From the NCBI RefSeq assembly GCF_013410745.1, contig NZ_JACCFY010000001.1:2294001-2358000 (forward strand): a stretch of 64,000 bases of DNA. The letters run 5' to 3'. The DNA is from Nesterenkonia xinjiangensis. Lineage in GTDB: Bacteria > Actinomycetota > Actinomycetes > Actinomycetales > Micrococcaceae. The position numbers and the translations under genes were made by a program. Below are positions 33,623-42,374 of this stretch, in pieces. How positions within the stretch are numbered: the stretch's first letter is position 1; each line of letters opens with the position of its first letter. Under the pieces are notes generated by a model that was not told the origin of the DNA, did not search any database, and saw nothing but the letters and a program-made list of their open reading frames with translations.

Positions 33623-34450
33623 TCAGCTGTCTCCCAGCACGGCGCCCAGGAAAGCCTGCGTGCGCTCGTGGTCGGGATCGGTGAAGATCTTTTCCGGAGG
33701 GCCGGACTCCACCACATGACCGCCGTCGAACATCATCACCTTGTGCGAGACGTCGCGGGCGAAGCCCATCTCATGGGTGACGATCAGCATGGTGACGTTG
33801 GTGGTCTCCGCGACCCGACGGAGGATGTTGAGCACCTCGCCGACGACCTCCGGGTCCAGGGCTGAGGTGACCTCGTCGAGCAGCAGGATCTCGGGGTCCA
33901 TGGCCAGGGCGCGGGCGATCGCCACCCGCTGCTGCTGGCCGCCGGAGAGCGAGGTCGGGTGGGCGTCGGCCTTGTCAGACAGGCCCACCTGCTCCAGCAG
34001 GTCGTGGGCCTTGGCGATCGCCTCGGCCTTGGGACGGCCCAGCACATGGATCGGAGCTTCGATGATGTTCTCCAGCACCGTCATGTTGGGGAAGAGGTTG
34101 AACTGCTGGAAGACCATCCCGATGCGGGTGCGCAGCTGCTTCTGCCGCTTCTTCGGCACCGGCGTGCGCCGGCCGCCGCGCTCTTCATGGGTCAGCGGCT
34201 CCCCGTCGATGAAGATGTAGCCGCCGGTCAGCTCCTCCAGGGTCATCACCAGGCGCAGGATCGTCGTCTTTCCGGAGCCGGAGGGGCCGATCAGAGTGAC
34301 GCGCTCACCGCGCTCCACGGTGAAGTTGAGGTCCTTGAGCACCACGTTGGAGCCGAAGCGCTTCTCCACGTCGCGGAACTCGATGACCGGTGTCGGGGTC
34401 TCCGACACTGTCGTCGCACCGGCAGGTGAGGGGTCAGTGGGCGTAGGCAA
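33623..34450 (-). CDS. ehuA: Ectoine/hydroxyectoine-type ABC transporter, ATP-binding protein
   Basis: 275 residues with a Pro/Thr-rich N-terminal tail of about 25 residues. Walker [11 protein letters not shown], signature [15 protein letters not shown], Walker B ILLLDEVTSALDPE (Val replaces Pro in DEPTS) and VTHEMGFARDV. The DEVTSALDPE variant and the basic insert RRTPVPKKRQKQLRTR are seen in EhuA-type ATPases. It overlaps the preceding permease by 17 bp. Last gene of ehuBCDA. Confidence 0.85.
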   Translation of the reverse strand: MPTPTDPSPAGATTVSETPTPVIEFRDVEKRFGSNVVLKDLNFTVERGERVTLIGPSGSGKTTILRLVMTLEELTGGYIFIDGEPLTHEERGGRRTPVPKKRQKQLRTRIGMVFQQFNLFPNMTVLENIIEAPIHVLGRPKAEAIAKAHDLLEQVGLSDKADAHPTSLSGGQQQRVAIARALAMDPEILLLDEVTSALDPEVVGEVLNILRRVAETTNVTMLIVTHEMGFARDVSHKVMMFDGGHVVESGPPEKIFTDPDHERTQAFLGAVLGDS

Positions 34451-35156
34451 GACGCTTCTCCAATCGACTGATCAGAAGGGCAGTGGGGTAGCTGGCGGCC
34501 AGGAAGATCAGCCCGGCCAGCACGAAGACCTCCGTGTAGCGGAAGGTGGGGGCGCCGATCTCACCGGCGACGGTGACCATCTCGGCGACCGAGATGACGA
34601 TGAGGAACGGCGTGTCCTTGAACATCGAGATGGCGTAGTTGCCCAATGAGGGCACAGTGGAGCGCAGCGCCTGCGGGATGACCACACGTCGCCAGGTCCG
34701 CACCGCGGACATGGACAGCGCCGTGGTGGCCTCCCACTGCCCCGGGGGGACCGACTCGATGCCGGCCCGGTACACCTCGGACATGTAGGTGGCGTAGTGG
34801 ACGCCGAAGACGATGATGCCGATGGTGATCCCGTCGAGCCACATGAACGTCCAGAACATGAAGATCAGCTGCACCACCAGCGGGGTCATGCGGATGAAGT
34901 TCGCCATCCACTTCACCAGCCAGGCCAGCGGCCGGGGCAGCACCCGCAGCAGAACGGCGATGACCAGCCCCAGGACGGCCGCGATCAGTGTGCCGACGAC
35001 GGTCACCACCAGGGTGACCTGCAGGAACGCCAACAGCATGTCCGGCAGGGCGTTGAACGCGAACTCCCAGTCCCAGAAGGGGCTCTCGCGGATCTCCTCC
35101 TCATCGACCCTGGTCGGATCGTCGATCTCGGCGGCGCGCAGGCGGTTCTGGATCAT
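34434..35156 (-). CDS. ehuD: Ectoine/hydroxyectoine-type ABC transporter permease
   Basis: 240 residues. Five hydrophobic segments after a charged N-terminal tail of about 35 residues. Motifs ANFIRMTPLVVQLIFMFWTF, EVYRAGIESVPPGQWEATTA and the coupling loop LSMSAVRTWRRVVIPQALR mark the polar amino acid permease family. ATGA overlap with ehuC gives translational coupling. Compatible-solute specificity is inferred from the binding protein. Confidence 0.85.
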   Translation of the reverse strand: MIQNRLRAAEIDDPTRVDEEEIRESPFWDWEFAFNALPDMLLAFLQVTLVVTVVGTLIAAVLGLVIAVLLRVLPRPLAWLVKWMANFIRMTPLVVQLIFMFWTFMWLDGITIGIIVFGVHYATYMSEVYRAGIESVPPGQWEATTALSMSAVRTWRRVVIPQALRSTVPSLGNYAISMFKDTPFLIVISVAEMVTVAGEIGAPTFRYTEVFVLAGLIFLAASYPTALLISRLEKRLAYAH

Positions 35157-36007
35157 CGGACACCTCCTGAGGTCGGCTGCTGGGGGAGCCCGTCAGCCTC
35201 CGACGTCGAGGGCCCGGCGCTCGAGGTGGTCGGAGCGATCGCATCTGCGGGTGTGGCCTTGGGGGAGGGGGAGAGGATCTCCCGGAGGGAGGGCCCCCGG
35301 CCGAGCTTGTGCTTGGCCCGGGCCTCCAGGGCCTGCATGAACAGGGTCAGGATCAGCGCGAGGATGAAGTAGACCACCAGTCCGATGAAGGCGTGGGAGA
35401 ACCAGATGTCGGTGGGCCGGCGCAGGTTGTTCAGCTCGGCGGTGAAGTCATTGACGAAGGGGATGATGTAGGCGATGGCGCTGCCCTTGAGCAGATGGAT
35501 CCACAGGTTCGCCAGCGAGGGCAGCATCAGCGCCCAGGCCTGCGGGAAGATGATCCGGCGCATCTTGTGCGACCAGGACATCGACAGCGCTGTGGTCGCC
35601 TCCCACTGGGCCTTCGGCACTGTGGTCAGCGAGGCACGGACGGCCTCGGCCCCGTAGGCGCCGTAGTTGATGCCCAATGCCAGGACCCCGAGCAGGAATG
35701 TGTTCCTGACCAGGTCCTCGAAGGGCAGGTCAGGGTTGCGCATCCAGAACTGCGGCAGCACGTACAGCAGCAGGAAGAGCAGCACCACCAGGGAGATGCC
35801 GCGGAAGAACTCGATGATGATGCGGGCGGGGGCCCGCAGCCACAGGCTGGGGCTGCCGGCCATCAGTCCCAGGATGACGGCGACGACGAAGGCCAGCAGC
35901 CCTCCGTACAGGGCGAGCTGGACGGTGGTCCAGAGGCCGCTGAGGAGTCGGTCGGACCAGTTGACCATGACCTCGAAGTGGGCCGGCCAGTCTTCCCAGG
36001 AGTTCAT
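35153..36007 (-). CDS. ehuC: Ectoine/hydroxyectoine-type ABC transporter permease
   Basis: 284 residues. Hydrophobic segments from LALYGGLLAFVVAVILGLMA; family motifs EFFRGISLVVLLFLLLYVLP, LTTVPKAQWEATTALSMSWS and HKMRRIIFPQAWALMLPSLA. The C-terminal 55 residues after the last helix are a polar Ser/Pro-rich tail not needed by the fold. The ATG is 86 bp after ehuB. Confidence 0.85.
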   Translation of the reverse strand: MNSWEDWPAHFEVMVNWSDRLLSGLWTTVQLALYGGLLAFVVAVILGLMAGSPSLWLRAPARIIIEFFRGISLVVLLFLLLYVLPQFWMRNPDLPFEDLVRNTFLLGVLALGINYGAYGAEAVRASLTTVPKAQWEATTALSMSWSHKMRRIIFPQAWALMLPSLANLWIHLLKGSAIAYIIPFVNDFTAELNNLRRPTDIWFSHAFIGLVVYFILALILTLFMQALEARAKHKLGRGPSLREILSPSPKATPADAIAPTTSSAGPSTSEADGLPQQPTSGGVR

Positions 36008-36093
36008 AGGTGGCCTCTCAGATGAGTACGGTGGCAGACCGTGCGGCCGGCCCCTGTCTGGGACCGGCCGCAGAAGTCAGCGGACGGAGAGGG

Positions 36094-36987
36094 TCAGTCC
36101 TCGAGGTACTGCTCGGTCAGCTCCGCAGGGTCCTCCTCGCAGAGTTCCTGGGCGGTCAGCTCACCGGGAGGCATCTCGTCCTCGGTGAAGCCGAACTCGC
36201 TGACGAGGTCCAGGTACTCGCCGGACTCCTTGAGGTCAGCGAGGTGCTCATTGAACTCCTCCAGCAGTTCCGTGTCCTCGGTTCGGAAGGTGTGGGCACC
36301 GACAGACAGCTCGTGGGCGAAGGAGTCGGTGACCTCCACGCCGTCGGCGTCGCCGGCCATGGCTTCGAGCGAGATCGCCGTGAGGGCGAAGACGTCGGCA
36401 CGTCCGCCCTGGACGAAGTCGATGCCGTCGTCGGCCCCGTCGACCGTGTCATGGTCGACTCCGACCTCGTCCATGTATCCGGACTCCACGGCGCCGCTGA
36501 GGGCAATGACGTCGAGGTCGGCGTCCACCAGGTCCTCGAAGTCATGGACGTCATGGGGGTTGCCCTCTTCGACCAGCAGGGCGGTGGTGTACACCAGCTC
36601 CGGCTCGCCGAAGGCGGCCTCCGCGCAGCGTTCGCCGGTGATGGACATTCCAGCGGACACCACGTCCCAGTGCCCGGCGCTCAGGCCGGGGATGAGGTTG
36701 CCCCAGTCGGGCTCCTCCGCGATGTCGATGTCGTAGCCCATGCGCTCGCCGAAGATCTCCTCGGCCACGGCGATGGTGGCGCCGGTGGGTTCACCGGCGT
36801 CGTCGAGCCAGGAGTAGGGCTCCTCGCCGAAGAGCGCGATGGTCAGGGTGTCGCCTGCAGCTTCACCGTTGCCGTTCTCCTCGGTGTCTGTATCAGCGTC
36901 GTCGCCGTTTCCGCAGGCGGTCAGGGCGAGCAGCGCGGCGGCGCTGAAGGCGCCGGCCTTGACTGCCATGGATGTCTTTGCGGCCAT
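36094..36987 (-). CDS. ehuB: Ectoine/hydroxyectoine-type substrate-binding lipoprotein
   Basis: 297 residues from ATG 36987 (GATGAGG ribosome site); ATG 37002 is an alternative five codons up. Lipobox LTAC at C25, then an extremely acidic linker. SBP family 3 blocks close to EhuB: LFGEEPYSWLDDAGEPTG, LIPGLSAGHWDVVSAGMSIT, GERCAEAAFGEPELVYTTAL and GGRADVFALTAISLEAM. EhuB proteins bind ectoines for osmoprotection or use as nutrients. Upstream of the start lies a dyad GAGTGTGC-AGT-GCGCACTC at 37028-37046 that could be an operator. Confidence 0.82.
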   Translation of the reverse strand: MAAKTSMAVKAGAFSAAALLALTACGNGDDADTDTEENGNGEAAGDTLTIALFGEEPYSWLDDAGEPTGATIAVAEEIFGERMGYDIDIAEEPDWGNLIPGLSAGHWDVVSAGMSITGERCAEAAFGEPELVYTTALLVEEGNPHDVHDFEDLVDADLDVIALSGAVESGYMDEVGVDHDTVDGADDGIDFVQGGRADVFALTAISLEAMAGDADGVEVTDSFAHELSVGAHTFRTEDTELLEEFNEHLADLKESGEYLDLVSEFGFTEDEMPPGELTAQELCEEDPAELTEQYLED

Positions 36988-37310
36988 GCGTGGGTACCTC
37001 ATCCTCTGGTGTGCGTCCTCGATGCGAGTGAGTGTGCAGTGCGCACTCGCTCTCACGCTAGTGACATCTAAAGGATTTGGAAACTGTTTTCTGCCCGAAG
37101 TGATTATCCGTGAGGGTCGTCCAGTGCGCTGGGAATGCCTGGCAGAAAAGAATCACGATATGGCGTCGGTGCCGCTCGACTCCCGCGACGGCGGCGGTCT
37201 GAGCGGGCTCCTATGAGCAGGGGAAAGGAGGTGTGATGTCTTCGTCGGAATCGAAAATCACGCTTGGATAACGTTCTGGCGCGAGGGCCTGTGTGTCCTG
37301 CAGGACCAGG
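36988..37310. other. 323-bp gap without a clear gene; dyads and two tiny ORFs
   Basis: Between recR and ehuB. It holds the ehuB promoter side with the dyad at 37028-37046, a TTTTCTGCC (37086-37094) / GGCAGAAAA (37141-37149) inverted repeat interleaved with GTGATT/AATCAC, and on the plus strand a near-perfect ribosome site AAAGGAGGTGTG followed by ATG and only 11 codons (MSSSESKITLG). A seven-codon frame (MSRGKEV) ends on the same TGATG. I see no gene of normal size on either strand. Confidence 0.5.
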
Positions 37311-37907
37311 TCAGGACAGTGTCCGGCGACCTTCGAAGGCCCGTCCGAGGGTGACGTCGTCGGCGTACTCGAGGTCGCCGCCCACCGGCAGCCCGGACGC
37401 CAGCCGGGTCAGCTTGATGCCGATGGAGCCGAGCATGCGCAGCAGGTACGTGGCCGTGGCTTCCCCCTCGAGGTTGGGGTCGGTGGCGACGATGACCTCT
37501 TCGATCGTGTCATCGGAGAGTCGGCTGAGCAGCTCACGGATGTGCAGCTGCTCCGGGCCCACCCCGGCGATGGGATTGATGGAGCCGCCGAGCACGTGGT
37601 ACAGACCGCGGAACGAGCGCGTGCGTTCGACGGCCATCACGTCCTTGGACTCCTCCACCACGCAGATGATGGAGCGATCGCGGCGCTCGTCCTGGCAGAT
37701 CCGACAGGTCTCCTGCTCCGAGACGTTGAAGCAGATCTGGCAGAACTTGACCTTCTCCTTCACCGTGACGATCGACTCGGCGAGGCGTCGCATGTCCTCG
37801 GTGTCGGCCTCCAGGATGTGGAAGGCCACACGCTGGGCGGACTTGGGCCCGATGCCGGGAAGCCGGCCCAGCTCGTCGATCAGGTCTTGGACTGCACCCT
37901 CATACAC
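37311..37907 (-). CDS. recR: Recombination protein RecR
   Basis: 198 residues, standard size. N-terminal helix-hairpin-helix region [20 protein letters not shown], Cys4 zinc finger [16 protein letters not shown], Toprim domain [15 protein letters not shown] and the C-terminal [20 protein letters not shown]. It works with RecO/RecF in gap repair. It follows dnaX by 170 bp; the ybaB/ebfC gene that usually sits between them is absent. Confidence 0.97.
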   Translation of the reverse strand: MYEGAVQDLIDELGRLPGIGPKSAQRVAFHILEADTEDMRRLAESIVTVKEKVKFCQICFNVSEQETCRICQDERRDRSIICVVEESKDVMAVERTRSFRGLYHVLGGSINPIAGVGPEQLHIRELLSRLSDDTIEEVIVATDPNLEGEATATYLLRMLGSIGIKLTRLASGLPVGGDLEYADDVTLGRAFEGRRTLS

Positions 37908-38077
37908 GGTGGGGACGCGCCTTTCTCAACGGGGACGGTGTGGGCAGGGACGAAAGGAGGAGCGGTGCTGGGACGTCGGTTCCACCGGAGCGGCCGACGA
38001 CGTCGACCGCACCAGGGGTGCCCTGGAGAGGCGAAGGGCCCGGATCCCGCGGAGGATCGTGCCGGGTCAGCGTCAGT

Positions 38078-41002
38078 CTACTGCGGCCCTTCGCCCATCC
38101 GACGCTCCTCGATCAGTGTTCCGTCCAGGATCCGCTCGATAGCCTTCCGCCCGAACACCGAGGACTCCTCGACAGTGATGTCATCGTCACTGGGGATGTC
38201 CTCCATCTCGCTCTCGGGGGCCGGGGACGGGCCCGGCCCGGCCTGAGCGGCGTCCCGCGGGGCACCCTGGTCATACAGGGGGTCCGGGGGTGGTGGTTCA
38301 TCGTTCCAGCCCGGGGGTTCCGCCCCTGTGCCGCGTTGGGAGATGCGCTGCTTGATCGCCGCGATCCTGCCGGAGGCGCCGTTGCGAGCGGCACTGCCGG
38401 CCTCCGAAGGGCTGGTGGACGACGAGCGGCCGTGCGCCGGTGACTGCGGCGCAGAGGGCTCGGGGCGCGCCTCAGTCCGCCGCGCGAAGGCGGGGACCCG
38501 GGGCTTCTCCTCCGAGAGCAGGTACACCTCGGTCGGGGGCCTGTGTGTCGGAGTTTCGCCTGTCGGAGCCTCGTCTGACGGGGCCTCGTTTGAAGGAACC
38601 TTGCCCGGCGTCGAGCCAGGATGCGGGTCGACGCTCGGGGCAGGGGCGGTGGTGGGGCCGTAGGTCGGATCTGTCAGCTGCGGTGGGTCCCGATGCTCTC
38701 CGGCCTCGGAGGGAGAGTCGGCCGACAGGGCTGATCCGGCCGGGTCGGCGCTGGGGTCACCGTTCCATGCCGGGTGGGGGGACGGTGGAGCCTGGGGCTG
38801 CTCGGGCTCGGCCTCATAGGGCTCGGGGGCCTCCTCGGCCAACCAGGCCGGGGAGGACGGTTCGTGCGGCAGGCCAGGGCTGTTCGGAGTCGCCGGGTCT
38901 GGCGCCGTGGTGTCCGTGAGGCCACCGGCAGGGCGGTCATCGGCAGGGCGGTCGTCAGCAGGTCCGTCGGAGCTGGACGGCATGGCCGTGGCGTAGGAAC
39001 TCCACGTGCCCGGCTGCGGCGGCTCGGGAGCGGATTCGGCGGCGGGTGCCGGCGTGGGCCGGCTAGGGCCTTTTGGGGCCTGACCAGCTCCCGGCGGAGC
39101 GCCTCCCGTGATCAGGTCGAAGCTGACCTGCATGCCGAGCACCTGCTGGATGGCTGCGTTCAGGGCCTGGTCGCCGTGCCGATTCGAGAATGTCGACCGA
39201 GCGCCGTCATTGGTGAAGGCCACCGTGACGGTCTTGCCGTCGAAACCGGCCACCGTCGCATTGTCCTTGACCAGCATCCACAGCAGCCGCGACTGGCTGG
39301 CCAGGGCCTGCACGATGTCCGGCCAGGCGCGCTGGAGCATCTCCACACGCGTCCCGCCCGGAGCACCGGAGGTGGGCTCAGGGTGGCCTCCGGTCCTTGG
39401 GTCGCCAGCGGACTGAGGCGGCTGCGGCGGAGCCTCCTGCTGAGGCTCGTGCGGAGGTTCGTGCGGAGGGGCGCTCTGCTGAGGTGCCCCCTCCGGGGGC
39501 TGCCGTCGGGGCTCCTCGGGAGCCGGGGTGGAGTTCGCCTCCTCGCTCTGAGCGTCACGTTCCGCAGGTGCGGCCTCGACATGGGCGGGCTCGGCCACGG
39601 ACCGCGGCACGCCGGGGGTCGCCCATCCCTCGTCGGCTGGCTGCGCAGGGGGTGCCGGAGCAGGTGCGGGAGCACTCGCTGGAGCATCCGGGGCAGATGC
39701 CTCCGGGGCCGTCGCAGGCACCTGAGGGGCGGGTGTCGCGTGCTCGGCGGGCGCCGTCCCAGGGGCGGAGCTGACCGGAGGCGTCGTCGTGTCCTGCTCG
39801 GGAGCGGCCTCCGCAGTCGGCGTCACCCCGGCTCCAGCCACGAAGTCCACCCGACGCTCGAGGCGTTCGAGCCGGGCGGCCAGGCTGGAGGTGCCCTGGT
39901 CCGCATGGGGCAGCAGCAGCCTAGCCATGAGCAGCTCCAGGTGCAGCCGCGGGGAGGTCGCTCCGACCATGTCCGTCAAGGCCTGGGCGGTGATGTCCGC
40001 CGCGCGCGAGAGCTCGGCCGCACCCACCTGGGAGGCCTGGTCCTGCATGCGGCGGATCTGGTCGGCGGGGACTCCGCGGAGGATGGCGCCCGGGGAGTCC
40101 GGCACCGACTTCACGATGATCAGGTCACGCAGCCGCTCCAGCACGTCCTCCACGAAGCGGCGTGGATCCTGCCCCGACTGCACCACCCGATCTACCACGC
40201 TGAAGGCGGTGGCGCCGTCCAGTGCGGCCACCGCATCCACCACGTCGTCCAGCAGGGCCGAGTGTGTGAAGCCCAGCAGCGCCACGGAGCGGTCATAGTC
40301 CAGGCCGCTGTCCGTGGAGCCGGCGATCAGCTGGTCCAGCACCGAGAGGGTGTCCCGGACCGAGCCGCCGCCGGCGCGGATCACCAGCGGGAGCACCCCA
40401 TGGGCCACCGCCACCTGCTCCTGCTGGCAGAGTCGCTGCAGGTACTCCAGCAGCGGCTCCGGCGGCACGAGCCGGAAGGGGTAGTGATGCGTGCGCGAGC
40501 GGATGGTGCCGATGACCTTGTCCGGCTCCGTCGTCGCGAAGATGAACTTGATGTGCTCCGGCGGCTCCTCCACGATCTTCAGCAGGGCGTTGAAGCCGGC
40601 CGCCGTGACCATGTGGGCCTCGTCGATGATGAAGATCTTGTAGCGGTCCCGCACCGGAGCGAAGGTGGCACGCTCGCGCAGGTCCCGAGCATCGTCGACA
40701 CCGCCGTGGGAGGCGGCGTCGATCTCGATGACGTCCAGGGACCCGGGGCCGCCGGTGGCCAGGTCATGGCAGGAGTCGCAGCGGCCGCAGGGCGTGCCGG
40801 TGGGGCCCTCGGCACAGTTCAGGCAGCGGGCCAGGATGCGTGCGGAGGTCGTCTTCCCGCAGCCGCGCGGGCCGGAGAAGAGATAGGCGTGTGAGACGGC
40901 GTCCTTGCCCAGGGCCGTGACCAGGGGCGCGGTGACGTGCTCCTGGCCGATCACGTCGGCGAACGTGTCGGGGCGGTACCGGCGATACAGGGCTGTGCTC
41001 AC
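38078..41002 (-). CDS. dnaX: DNA polymerase III gamma/tau subunit
   Basis: 974 residues. Clamp-loader AAA+ core at residues 1-370: ALYRRYRPDTFADVIGQEHV, Walker A FSGPRGCGKTTSARIL, zinc module CLNCAEGPTGTPCGRCDSC, Walker B FIIDEAHMVTAAGFNALLK and sensor ATTEPDKVIGTIRSR. Domain III ends near residue 370. The remainder has two Pro/Ala/Glu/Ser-rich linkers (about 395-560 and 660-900) around a folded block (VEMLQRAWPDIVQALASQSR) typical of tau domain V. Long antisense frames on the plus strand are shadows. Confidence 0.97.
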   Translation of the reverse strand: MSTALYRRYRPDTFADVIGQEHVTAPLVTALGKDAVSHAYLFSGPRGCGKTTSARILARCLNCAEGPTGTPCGRCDSCHDLATGGPGSLDVIEIDAASHGGVDDARDLRERATFAPVRDRYKIFIIDEAHMVTAAGFNALLKIVEEPPEHIKFIFATTEPDKVIGTIRSRTHHYPFRLVPPEPLLEYLQRLCQQEQVAVAHGVLPLVIRAGGGSVRDTLSVLDQLIAGSTDSGLDYDRSVALLGFTHSALLDDVVDAVAALDGATAFSVVDRVVQSGQDPRRFVEDVLERLRDLIIVKSVPDSPGAILRGVPADQIRRMQDQASQVGAAELSRAADITAQALTDMVGATSPRLHLELLMARLLLPHADQGTSSLAARLERLERRVDFVAGAGVTPTAEAAPEQDTTTPPVSSAPGTAPAEHATPAPQVPATAPEASAPDAPASAPAPAPAPPAQPADEGWATPGVPRSVAEPAHVEAAPAERDAQSEEANSTPAPEEPRRQPPEGAPQQSAPPHEPPHEPQQEAPPQPPQSAGDPRTGGHPEPTSGAPGGTRVEMLQRAWPDIVQALASQSRLLWMLVKDNATVAGFDGKTVTVAFTNDGARSTFSNRHGDQALNAAIQQVLGMQVSFDLITGGAPPGAGQAPKGPSRPTPAPAAESAPEPPQPGTWSSYATAMPSSSDGPADDRPADDRPAGGLTDTTAPDPATPNSPGLPHEPSSPAWLAEEAPEPYEAEPEQPQAPPSPHPAWNGDPSADPAGSALSADSPSEAGEHRDPPQLTDPTYGPTTAPAPSVDPHPGSTPGKVPSNEAPSDEAPTGETPTHRPPTEVYLLSEEKPRVPAFARRTEARPEPSAPQSPAHGRSSSTSPSEAGSAARNGASGRIAAIKQRISQRGTGAEPPGWNDEPPPPDPLYDQGAPRDAAQAGPGPSPAPESEMEDIPSDDDITVEESSVFGRKAIERILDGTLIEERRMGEGPQ

Positions 41003-41093
41003 AGTGAAGAACCTTACCGTCTGGGTGGGACACGTGCACTTGATCGTAGGCGGGGCCGGACGCCGACTCCGGGCGGCCCCTCACCAGGGATCC

Positions 41094-42092
41094 TCAGCTC
41101 TGTGCGGCGCGCGTCCGCAGCCGTTGCGTCACCTGCTTCTGCCGCGGGTAGACGTACAGCCAGGAGGTCCAGGGCCGCAGCCACACCATCAGCAGGGTCA
41201 GCGCCAGGCCGAGGACCGTGGTGACCCCCACGTGCCAGAGCGGGGCGGCCTCCATGCCGGCGAGCACCCGATGGATGATCACCAGGATCGGGAAGTGAGC
41301 CACATAGACCACGATCGAGCTGCGCCCGGCCCACTCGAAGAAGCGGGAGACCGCGCCCTGCGGAATGCGCGGGGCCAGCCAGAGGATCACCGCCAAGCCC
41401 AGCAGCGAGATCCCGGCGGCCTGCCAGGTCCCCATCCGCAGTGCGTGATCCTCGCGGCCCAGGTGGGAGAACACCGCAGCGAGGACGGCCATCGCGGCCA
41501 CCAGCATCCAGGGGGCACGGGCCCAGCGCTCCACCCGCGGTCCGGCCCAGGCGCCCAGGAAGAAGAAGGCCCCGTAGTAGAGGGTCTTGTGCGGAAGGCC
41601 CGAAGGAACCTCCACCAGCACGACGACGACCATCATCGTCGCGGCGACCAGCAGGAACGGGACCTTCCGGAGCACCGCGGCCGCGGCGTAGCAGAGGCAC
41701 AGGGCGAGCAGGAACCACAGGTAGTCACCGGTGATCCAGTAGGTCAGTTCGAAGGGCCCGTTGCGGTAGACGAAGACCCCGTAGAGCACCATCCACACCG
41801 CCGCAGGCCAGACGATCGCCGCGTACTTGCCCCACAGGTACTGCGGCAGCGGTTTGGCCAGGGAACGTGGCAGCAGCATTCCGGAGAGGAACATCAGCAG
41901 CGGCATCCGGAAGGGCTCCAGGTACCGGTTGGCGAGGATCCACTCACGGCTGCCCGAGCCGGTCGACATCGGGATCGATGCGGCATGCAGGATCACCACC
42001 AGGATCACCGCGACGCCACGCAGCAGGTCCATCCACTGCATGCGGCTGCTCGTGACGGCTGGCGCCGTCGTCGGGCTGCTGGGGGAGGGCAT
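41094..42092 (-). CDS. Membrane acyltransferase 3 family protein
   Basis: 332 residues, about ten membrane segments. The family start is visible: RMQWMDLLRGVAVILVVILHA with Asp-x2-Arg and His, followed by EPFRMPLLMFLSGMLL (the R-x-PLFFF-SG motif). C-terminal block SIVVYVAHFPILVIIH. These proteins move acyl groups onto sugars, lipids or antibiotics across the membrane. Target unknown. It ends 92 bp from the dnaX start. Confidence 0.88.
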   Translation of the reverse strand: MPSPSSPTTAPAVTSSRMQWMDLLRGVAVILVVILHAASIPMSTGSGSREWILANRYLEPFRMPLLMFLSGMLLPRSLAKPLPQYLWGKYAAIVWPAAVWMVLYGVFVYRNGPFELTYWITGDYLWFLLALCLCYAAAAVLRKVPFLLVAATMMVVVVLVEVPSGLPHKTLYYGAFFFLGAWAGPRVERWARAPWMLVAAMAVLAAVFSHLGREDHALRMGTWQAAGISLLGLAVILWLAPRIPQGAVSRFFEWAGRSSIVVYVAHFPILVIIHRVLAGMEAAPLWHVGVTTVLGLALTLLMVWLRPWTSWLYVYPRQKQVTQRLRTRAAQS

Positions 42093-42245
42093 GGGTGTGC
42101 TCAGTTTCCTGGCTCGGGGAGGTGACAGACTTCAGGAAGTCTACCGGCCCACCCCGGGGAATACCTGGATGTTCCCTGGACGCGGCTGACCTGCAGAAGG
42201 GTCGACGGGTCGAGTCGAGTTCGGACGGGTGGCTCGGACGGTGTC

Positions 42246-42374
42246 AGCGGCACTCATCTGGCACAGCCCTTCAGGCAGCTGATCGGCGTCACCCCGAAGC
42301 GACTGGTCCGCACCCACCGTCTTGCCGTCACCGTACAAGGGATCGACCCCGCTGGACCGATCGATCTCCTCTAG
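42246..42374 (+). pseudogene. AraC-family regulator fragment
   Basis: 43 codons read SGTHLAQPFRQLIGVTPKRL then VRTHRLAVTVQGIDPAGPID. This is the middle of the DNA-binding domain of an AraC-family protein (usual continuation D-W-x-DLA-x2-AGY-x-DQAHF). The frame ends in a TAG that belongs to the CTAG next to the insertion sequence. N-terminal and C-terminal parts are absent, and the missing C-terminal part is not found on the far side of the island, so DNA was lost. Confidence 0.65.

Noticed and set aside
38774-40894. A 706-codon plus-strand frame opposite dnaX
   Set aside because: It is the complement of the repetitive, Pro/Ala-rich dnaX coding region, with no domain of its own and no ribosome site.
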